From NCBI GenBank assembly GCA_023231475.1, contig JALJEE010001723.1:1-31044 (forward strand): a stretch of DNA of 31,044 nt. Direction: 5' to 3'. The position numbers were made by a program, and so were the translations under genes. The notes beneath the pieces were generated by a model. It was not told the origin of the DNA. It made no database searches and was given only the letters and a program-made list of their open reading frames with translations. Positions 23,660-31,044 of this stretch are shown here, one piece after another; position 1 is the first letter of the stretch; each line of letters starts with the position of its first letter. The stretch comes from Seison nebaliae (lineage: Eukaryota; Rotifera; Pararotatoria; Seisonacea; Seisonidae).

Positions 23660-24648
23660 TCAAATCAAATAAATGAAACTTTCTGGTTTCTTCTCCAACA
23701 AATTCTTCGATTTAGAAGTTGTTACTGAAAAATTATCGATATGAACTTGACTACTTACATCTGAAGAAGATTCGATGGAGAACATTCGTCGCAGTTGAAG
23801 ATTGATAATGGGATGTCTATTTATCGATTTTAAATTGTTTTTTTCTGAACTTAAATTATTTAGAATCATTTCAAGTAAAATTTCTAAATAATCATCAATA
23901 ACATTCTCCACCATTTCTTTCATTAGAAGAAGATATTGTGAAAATTCTTTTAATTCTCTTTCGGATTTCTTCAGTTCGTTTGAGAAGATTTTTTTCTTCT
24001 CATCATTAAACTTTTGCGAATTGATCGAAATTATTTTCATTTGAATATATTGAACGAATTGTTTGCTGAAGATAAAATGATACCATAAATGTCTGAAAAC
24101 ATTTAACGACGCATAATCTTGAAGTAAATGAAGATTACATTTCCATAACACATCTAATAAACAATTTTGATTTATAAAAATTTCCTTAAAATTGCCATGA
24201 AACTCTTCGTCTATTTTCCTTTTCTGATCTTCAACACTGAACAATTTGATATTCGAATTACTATGTCGTCTCAATTTCTCAATAAGTAACGAGTCAGTAC
24301 TCTTCAATTGATTTGGAACCTCTGTTAAATCAGATAATTTTTGTGAAAGAGACTCCACTTGTATTTGGTCAGAAACTAATTTCTTTAGATCAATTTTAAT
24401 CGTTTCGTTTAAATTCTTTAAAACAAAATTGTTAATCTCAATGAGAATGTGAAACTTTAGTAATTCTCGATTTATAAAAGTATTTTTCTATCGATTCTTT
24501 TCCGATTTCTGAATAAGTATCAATTGGCCACTCACTCTTCAATATAAAAGTTAATTGAGAATGCAAGAATGAAATGTTTAACGATATTCTTGTACACTAA
24601 GAAATCTTCATAATTTTTTGGTATTTCGATATGCTTAACTTGATCCAT
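23660..24648 (-). CDS. Orphan helical protein
   Basis: I read three exons: 24648-24640 (only MDQ), 24596-24456 and 24415-23660, giving 301 aa. Introns are 43 bp (gttaag...ttag) and 40 bp (gtttca...aaag). The 43 bp intron gives exon 2 a start codon; the main frame has no ATG in its open 5' stretch. The 40 bp intron explains an apparent single-base frame shift at about 24455. Exon 2 reads coding-like (SEWPIDTYSEIGKESIEKY). The rest is rich in Lys, Glu, Leu and Asn and looks mostly helical, with a coiled-coil-like block (KKSERELKEFSQYLLLMK). A perfect consensus donor (gtaagtag) at about 23753 may remove the last 30 or so residues. I recognise no family and see no signal or membrane segment. Confidence 0.62.
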
Positions 24649-24916
24649 AATTTTGTTGCCTAGCAACGTCACTAGCCAATCTTCAAACTTTCTTTGCTTT
24701 AAAATATTTAATTTTATTCTTAAATATTCATAAAAATTGTATTTTTTTTATTGAACATCTCATTTTGGGAATTTTGAATTTTTTGTTCGATCTCACCTAT
24801 TATAGGAACGATATTCTCGACATTTGTCTGATGTCTCCAAATATTTCGATGTTGACGATGTAATTCCGATTGTTCTCATATGAATTTACGATATTGACTA
24901 CTTTTATTTTACGAAT

Positions 24917-25903
24917 CTATCGAGTATCCGAATTATAATTCGAATTTATGAAATTGTCGAATTGTTCATCAATAATTTGATGGATTTCTTCAACTGAAGA
25001 AATTTTAGATTTGTAATTTTTTTTTCGTTTATTCAATTCACAAAGAAATCCCATAATCTTCTTATTATCTGCATATTTGGAATAATATTGATTAATATAT
25101 TTCCTCCATTCACATTCGATTTGATTCCTTAAATTTGTCATATTAATTTGGCGAGACTGCTCATAATTTCTTAATAATTCTTCATCATTCTCTTTCCTCT
25201 CCACCATTCTCCCACCTTCAATTATTGTTTCAATAAACTTTTCGTCATTTATCTGAGCAGTAAGAAGATTAATATGTAATAATCGACTAGTTTCCCATTC
25301 CGTTAAGAATGAATCGAATTTCTCTACAATTTTATCAAATTTTCTACAATCGACATTTGATTGTTTTCGGTTATAACGCTCTTCACATTTCATTCGTATT
25401 TGTTCAATGCAATTACTTTTGAAACATTTGTCCATACTTAATTCATGATGACAATGATTGACATATAGGAATAACAATTTCTTTCCTTCACTTAATCTCA
25501 ACAATTCTTTTCTCATACTCTCAAAATGCATTGTGTCATCGATAATTAATATTGTGGAATTGATTATGGATTTTGAGAAATTCTTCAAATTCTCATTCAA
25601 CATATCCAGAATTTTGTATGGAATATTCTCAGAAATATGATGGACATCTTTGGAAAACAATTGAAATAATATATATTTCCTACAAATCTTCCAAAGAAAT
25701 TCATCTGATTCATTTGATATGATCATTTCCATAATTTCTTCAGTTATTAACGAATCGAACGAACAATAATTCACTTTCCATTTGATTTTCATTTTCTCAC
25801 AGAAATAGGTTTTACCGACACATGGCAGTCCAACTAAAGAAATCACTTCCTGAAAATTTAATATATTTTCCATTTTTTTCTTTTCCCAAAAATATTTTAT
25901 CAT
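24917..25903 (-). CDS. PSTK: L-seryl-tRNA(Sec) kinase (PSTK)
   Basis: PSTK phosphorylates Ser on tRNA(Sec), the step before SepSecS makes selenocysteine in archaea and eukaryotes. It is a single exon of 328 aa; human PSTK is about 350. The Walker A motif is GLPCVGKT at residues 25-32. The PSTK-type IDDTMHFESMRKEL block is at about 121-134 and matches the DDNFYYQSMRYEV region of human PSTK. A strand (LLFLYVNH) follows, then a helical half. The start could instead be the internal Met11 (MENIL), which stands closer to the P-loop. The KTI12 family is related and is the main alternative, but the DD...SMR block favours PSTK. The gene starts 77 bp after the stop of the SNARE-like gene, on the same strand. 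Confidence 0.8.
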   Translation of the reverse strand: MIKYFWEKKKMENILNFQEVISLVGLPCVGKTYFCEKMKIKWKVNYCSFDSLITEEIMEMIISNESDEFLWKICRKYILFQLFSKDVHHISENIPYKILDMLNENLKNFSKSIINSTILIIDDTMHFESMRKELLRLSEGKKLLFLYVNHCHHELSMDKCFKSNCIEQIRMKCEERYNRKQSNVDCRKFDKIVEKFDSFLTEWETSRLLHINLLTAQINDEKFIETIIEGGRMVERKENDEELLRNYEQSRQINMTNLRNQIECEWRKYINQYYSKYADNKKIMGFLCELNKRKKNYKSKISSVEEIHQIIDEQFDNFINSNYNSDTR

Positions 25904-25980
25904 TTTTAAATTTTATTCAAATTCATTCAAATTCAAATTATTAGAATATTTTAGAAAACTGAATTTATTTAAGTATTAGC

Positions 25981-26463
25981 TTAGAAATGAACGATACTTA
26001 CAATGCCAATAATGCAGAGAACGATAAGAATGGTAGTGAAGCAGATTTGTAATTTCCATCGTTGAAAATTCCATTTTTCTTGTAATTTCAATTTGTTGGA
26101 TGCCTGTTGAAAGACGACGGCATCTGTCTGCATTTGTTCCGCCGTCCCCAACAAATTGTTCAATGGAATCTCACTCAACAACAATTTCTCAACACCATTC
26201 GCCAAATGATTATATGTTTCATCTACCTGCTGATTAAGGAAAGCTAATTGTTGATCTAATTCTTTTCTTTGCATTTTCCTTTCCATTTCTATAATTCGTT
26301 TTTGTTCTTCTTTTGGAATCTTATCTTTATTCTGTTTGAATAATTCTAATCTTTTCTTTCTCTCATCCATAATCTTGGAGAATAAATCATCCATCGATCG
26401 TTCGACAGTAGGTGAATTGATGAGAGCTTTTTTAATATTCTCATTTTGTTTCGAATCTGACAT
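25981..26463 (-). CDS. Synaptobrevin/VAMP-like SNARE with Ser at the zero layer
   Basis: R-SNAREs sit on vesicles and zip with Q-SNAREs to drive membrane fusion. This is a single exon of 160 aa. The N-terminal 70 residues are charged and helical and too short to be a longin domain. Residues 73-135 align without gaps to the synaptobrevin SNARE motif (shared QVDE, V.K.L, L..L, F...A.KLK). A C-terminal anchor follows (ICFTTILIVLCIIGIVSIV), with four residues beyond it at most. The position of the ionic-layer Arg is Ser97 (codon agt at 26175-26173). Pro100 falls where synaptobrevin has Lys. Fold and class are convincing, but the key residue is missing, so fusion activity is open. The stop of the SNX14-like gene is only 49 bp upstream. 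Confidence 0.82.
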   Translation of the reverse strand: MSDSKQNENIKKALINSPTVERSMDDLFSKIMDERKKRLELFKQNKDKIPKEEQKRIIEMERKMQRKELDQQLAFLNQQVDETYNHLANGVEKLLLSEIPLNNLLGTAEQMQTDAVVFQQASNKLKLQEKWNFQRWKLQICFTTILIVLCIIGIVSIVHF

Positions 26464-26512
26464 AGTTCAAATAAATTAGAAGAATAAAATTTTGTCAATA
26501 AATCTTTTGATT

Positions 26513-29500
26513 TTAGATGTTTTTTTCAGAATTTAATTCTTGATAGAAAACGATCGGTAATAATTCATCTAATGTCTCGTAGAGTAACTGAAAAAAACGG
26601 AGAGAAATTATTGAAATTGAAATAACTGAAAATTGAAAACATGTTTATTTAATAGATTTGATTGAAGTATGAATAAAATGAGACGATTCATTTCTTTCAC
26701 TTTCCCTAATCTCATCAGATATTTCAACGGTTTCATATTCTCAAATGTTTCTTCCATCAGTTTCATTAATTCTTCATAATTGATTGTTTCTTCTTCAACC
26801 TCCTCGAATAATAAACCTTCAAATAATTCGATAAAATATAATTTGAAATCAGAATAGAAACCGTTCATCTTATCTATCAAATTTGACCATAATGATTGTT
26901 CATATAAATTCTGATCGATTATTCTACAAAAATTATTTGTCAAATAATAATCGAGAGGAATATAAATGAAATCAAATAATCGATTAAATAATCTCATAAA
27001 ATAGTTAAATCCATAAATATGTTGAACTGAAATAAAAGAATTATAAATTTTTATCATATTAAATTTATAAATAAAACTTAAAAATTTGAGAAATATTCCA
27101 ATTCTTCCTTTCGATTCACAAATCTTCTTTTTCGAATCAAATAAACTATCAGAAGAAGTTGATGTTGATGGTGAATCATTTATTCCTAATCCCTATTTAT
27201 AAATAAACCAATTCAACTTTCAACTTTCAACTTATTTTAAACTTTTAAAATTTTCGGATTTCTTTCTTTTATAATTTCTTCATTACGTTTCGGAAGAATA
27301 TAATATTCATTAATTCCTTCCAAATAATTCTCCAGAAATTTATCGATATCTTGTCCTTTCTTGGATGAGAATGAAAATTTCTGTAACAATTCTAAAAGAG
27401 AAACTTTCCGTCGTAGAACAGGTCGAGCTCTGAGAACTCGATTGAAAACTAAATCATCTTCAATATTCGTTTCATTCTCTTCGTTTCCAGTGAGAAATCG
27501 TTTCAAAATAACACTTCGATTAAGACAATGTTGTTGTAAAATTAACTGAAATTGAAATGAAAATTTTGAGAGAATTATTTCGAGGAAGAACTTGAAAATA
27601 TTCGTAAATTATATATGCTGCTTTCTCATCATTCTGTAATTGTTTCATTTCATTCACTAGAAATTCCAATTTTCTATTATCTATTAAACTTCCATGAATT
27701 GCCTTCAATCTCGAATGCAAAGAAACGATATCGCTGAGACTTCGCATCTTTTTAAATTGTTTATCTTTGACGATTTTGGTGGAAATGAGAAACATTTTGG
27801 GATTTTTTGTTGGTTCAATTGTACAATTCCATGAAGTAATGTCATCAATCACTCCTTGTTCCACTAAATCATCATATACTGTTTTCTATAAATAATTATG
27901 AATCAAATAAAATTATTCTAATAATTTTACTAAACTGAATGTGGACGTGTTTTTCTTTTTTCTTGACTAATTTTCAATTCAGTCTTAAATTTCCGATCAG
28001 CTTCTGACGCAAATAATTCGTTCGTTCTTCAAAACAGAAATTATTATAGATAATATGGAAATTGTAAATGAAAATGATTATTCCAGTAAATTAAACATGA
28101 ACTTAAGTAAGTGAATTTAGTGGTGAATAATTGTTTGTGTAAAAAGAATAAATCAATTGAATGGAACAAAATACTATTGTGAAGAGCTATGAAGAAGTGA
28201 AATTGAATTCCAGGAAAAAAAAGAAACCATTTCAAGAAATAAAATATCAATTCAAGAAATGAGAAAACAACATTGTCCTGAAAACAATTTATTTTACCTT
28301 ATTGACTGACTCTCGTTATCATCAGACAAATTCTCAATACTTTTTTTCCAATAACAAAAAATGATAATCGATGAAGCAGTCGAATTTTGAATTTGTAGAA
28401 TTAATTTAAAATACTTCAAGAACTTTCTACTAACATTACTGGTTCATCGATATCGTCACAATTGTCATTTGTTGGAATTGATAATGGTTTAATGTTCAAT
28501 GTTGAATAGAACTGGAGAATTAGATGAATGAATGAATGAATGAATGAATGAGAATGAGTAAGTGAGAAAATGAAGAGAATAACCATAGAAGAATAAAGAA
28601 ATTTCGAATAATAAAATTGATTGATATAATTATAAATTATTACATATAATTCTTTAACTAGTATGGTTGAATTGAGATAAGCTGGATTGGAATGTTCAAT
28701 ACCATCAGGAGCATAAGTGATCCAATGATCACAATCCCAATTACGAGTATACATCACACGTCTCTGTATTCGATTAGCATAGAATTTATTGATAATTATT
28801 TTATTGCATGTCAATTGGAAAGGATTATTCCATGACGTCTTTTTAAGAGTTTCTCTTCTTATCCCAAAGAATGATCCAAATTTATTATCAACTAAATCAT
28901 TAAATTTCTGATGACCGGATTCCATAAGTTGAACGTCTTTAGCAAGAGATGCTCGTTCAATATCACGAACGATCGACTCTAACGTGAACAAACAGTCAAC
29001 CAGTTCCATATTTCCACGAAAATGTCTAACGAAAGACATGAAATAAAAGAGAATTGAATCTTCGGTGAGAACGGAACGTAGATCAGGAGCGATTGCAGAA
29101 ACATGAGGAGTAAATTGAAAGAAATCACCAACAATTGGAACATGTTTTCTATAATCTTTGTATACATTTCTACATTTAATAGATTGAGTAGAATTACAAT
29201 TAATCAAAATCGATTGAAGAAGATTATTTATAAAATTTATATTTGTTCCTTTCATCAAAACCAATTTACTTAATGTATTCGTCAATATAATTGTCAATTC
29301 ATGACTCTTCTTCTGTTGTTGTTGTTGTTTAGAGGAATTGGTAATAATCGTTTCATTAAGTTGTTCTAATTCGTCATCTTCATTTGTTATTGATGATTTC
29401 TTTTCATTCGAATTCGATTTATTTATCAATCGATTCTGTTCCACATTATGTTCGTTTTCAGCATGTTCATTCGCTAAATGAAGAGCGAAATATGGTGATG

Positions 29501-30372
29501 ATTTGTGGAGGAAATATTCCCAATATTGTCCTTCATATATCTCATCATAACTTGCCGGATGTATTTTAAATAATAAATTAGAAGACTTCAATAAATTTTC
29601 AATTTTCTCCAACAATTCTTCTAATAATTTCTCATTGGACAAATGATGTGAATGAGAAAAGAATCGAGAATAATTTTCTTCAAAACTTTCTTCTTCATTT
29701 AATCGATCGATAAATTCAAATTGATTCAAATCATAAAATGATTTCATTGATTGTATTATCAGAAAGATATGACGTGATAAGATTGGGAAGAATTTCTTTC
29801 TCAAGAAACAATCGACATTCAAACATGTCACTCTCGTCAAACAATACATTAATAGAGTTTTCAATTGAAGACGAATTTCAAATTCGATGGATCGATCCTC
29901 AGAAATATATTTCAAATATTTAGTGATGTATTCTCGAATACAATTCTCTAAGAATTTCATAAAAGAACCATTTAACTCTTTCGTCATTAATCCATTCATC
30001 CACGAACATTTCAAACATTGTTCCCATGGCTCTAACTTCTCCAACTCGAGAACAATATCAGATTTCTTTAGAAACGTTTCTTTAATAAAATGATCATCAT
30101 TTCCTATCCATTTCTTCCATAAATAATCTGAAAGATATTTGGCTGAAAGTGATTTGTTTGAATTCTGAAGGAATTGACCGAACGCATATCCTACACTACA
30201 TAGGAATAATCCAAAAATAACTATAGGTCTGAGATCGTATTGATAAGAGTTGAAAATGAGGAAATTCTAACTGTTTAACTAGAACGATAAAGAAACTAAT
30301 AAATAATGGGAATGTCATAAATATTTTCATTTTGCTCTTATCCATCATATTCACATAATTTATCTCTTCCAT
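26513..30372 (-). CDS. SNX14-like sorting nexin (PXA, RGS-like, PX, nexin-C)
   Basis: This belongs to the SNX13/14/19/25 family of membrane-anchored sorting nexins, which act at ER-endosome and lipid-droplet contacts. The clear exons are 30266-28644, 28511 to about 28416, 28026-27936, 27885-27592, 27545-27243, 27192-27078, 27026-26641 and 26587-26513. A small exon is likely at 28339-28298. The total is about 1000 aa. It begins with a membrane segment (PIVIFGLFLCSVGYAFG). A PXA domain follows at about 30000-29200, broken by a Ser/Gln-rich insert. The RGS-like part (LTEDSILFYFMSFVRHF) is at about 29085-28890. PX is at about 27840-27500. The nexin-C domain ends in LNKHLLYETLDELLP, which matches LNKQLTYVLLDIV of SNX14. 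The first exon (30372-30355) and the junction at 28416 remain uncertain. SNX14 is the best guess within the family. Confidence 0.75.
28525..28552. repeat. (gaat)n microsatellite in an intron
   Basis: About six gaat/atga units lie inside the SNX14-like gene, within the intron between 28644 and 28511. Read through on the minus strand it gives a spurious His-Ser-Phe repeat. Confidence 0.8.
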
Positions 30373-30903
30373 ATCACATAATTCAACATTAGAAGAGGAA
30401 ATTTTATTTATGACATTTTATCAATAAATTGTCGATAATTTAAATTTGACCTTAATTTTTAAATTAAAATTTTTCATCGAATTTTATTTTCATTTTTCAT
30501 TTAAAATAATTTATCTTTTTCGACCATTTTTAAATTATTCAATTTTCACCACATGTTCTGTTACGAATGAAATGATTAATTCAAATCTTGTATCACTCAT
30601 TTATCTCATTTCTGCCTCTTCAATTTAAGGATGAAACTTTTGAAAATAATGATGATAAATTAGAATGATTTAAAGTTTTAGACTGGAATAAATTTGAATA
30701 GAAATTGTATGCTCTAAAACTTATGCCATTCTAATCAATCATAATTAATACCTTCAATCCTCAATTTTGTCTGATTATTTCATATTTTCTAATAGATACA
30801 TATCTTTCTCTTATGGTCGACGTTTGGAAGTTTGAACGATAATTGTTTGATATGAATAATAATTAGAAAAAATTTGAAAGGTTGGTGGGGAGGAGGAAGA
30901 AGA
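30373..30903. other. Non-coding 5' flank of the SNX14-like gene
   Basis: This is AT-rich sequence between the presumed start of the SNX14-like gene and the terminal inverted repeat. I see nothing coding. It should hold the promoter that serves the minus-strand gene run. Confidence 0.45.
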
Positions 30904-31044
30904 AGTGAGAGAAAGCTGATAATTTGAAGTGAAAGAATTGTTGAGAGAGTTGTTGAAAATAGAATTATATTAATTATTATTATTATTAATTTAGAGAGAT
31001 TGGATGAGAGGATGATTTTTCTGTACAATAAATAATCAGATTAT
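30904..31044. repeat. Right arm of a 141 bp terminal inverted repeat
   Basis: This is a perfect reverse-complement copy of bases 1-141, checked base by base. The repeat runs exactly to the last base of the window. The window is therefore probably a complete contig, not an arbitrary cut. Confidence 0.97.

Noticed and set aside
24440-24470. Apparent +1 frameshift or pseudogene in the orphan helical gene
   Set aside because: A 40 bp GT-AG intron with a T-rich acceptor joins the two frames exactly in phase.
28500-28650. Read-through of His/Ser/Phe repeats as part of the SNX14-like protein
   Set aside because: This segment is an intron with a gtaata donor and a ctccag acceptor. The repeat is a gaat microsatellite inside it.

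Overview
This 31 kb window is AT-rich nuclear DNA from an animal, probably a small invertebrate. The evidence is a set of metazoan genes (Grb2/Drk adaptor, EGF repeats, a Hedgehog-type Hint domain, PP2A catalytic subunit, UBE2H, dihydropteridine reductase, a synaptobrevin-like SNARE, an SNX14-like sorting nexin). These genes are split by very short GT-AG introns, mostly 40-62 bp. Poly-Q, poly-N and poly-S tracts, and sequence divergent from vertebrate and insect orthologues, would fit an acariform mite, a rotifer or another fast-evolving lineage. I cannot decide which from the sequence.

Layout. A 141 bp perfect inverted repeat forms the two ends (1-141 and 30904-31044). A large Q-rich protein of unknown function lies on the minus strand (761-3904). 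After 3.8 kb of non-coding DNA come two plus-strand genes: Grb2/Drk (7700-8636) and a secreted six-EGF protein ending in a Hedgehog-like Hint autoprocessing domain (9537-11685). PP2A catalytic subunit is on the minus strand (13467-12348). Then come three plus-strand genes: two orphan helical or basic proteins (15193-16091, 16742-17638) and, after 3.5 kb of non-coding DNA, UBE2H (21159-22074). The right third is a run of five minus-strand genes: SNX14-like (30372-26513), a SNARE-like protein (26463-25981), PSTK (25903-24917), an orphan helical protein (24648-23660) and QDPR (23261-22521). The first three of these are separated by only 49 and 77 bp.

The most interesting item is the EGF-Hint gene. 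Once its seven small introns are removed, the frame runs without a break from a signal peptide through six EGF modules into a complete Hint domain. The nucleophilic Cys and the catalytic His are in place. The residue equivalent to the cholesterol-activating Asp is His, and the catalytic Thr is Ser. This looks like a Hedgehog-style self-processing precursor whose N-terminal cargo is a string of EGF modules. I know of no named hedgehog-related class with this layout, but I could not search.

Second is a synaptobrevin-type R-SNARE whose zero-layer Arg is Ser, with a Pro three residues later. Otherwise the window is ordinary housekeeping and signalling chromosome. The terminal inverted repeat is better explained as an assembly boundary than as a linear element. 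All exon boundaries were worked out by hand from splice signals, reading phase and family alignment.
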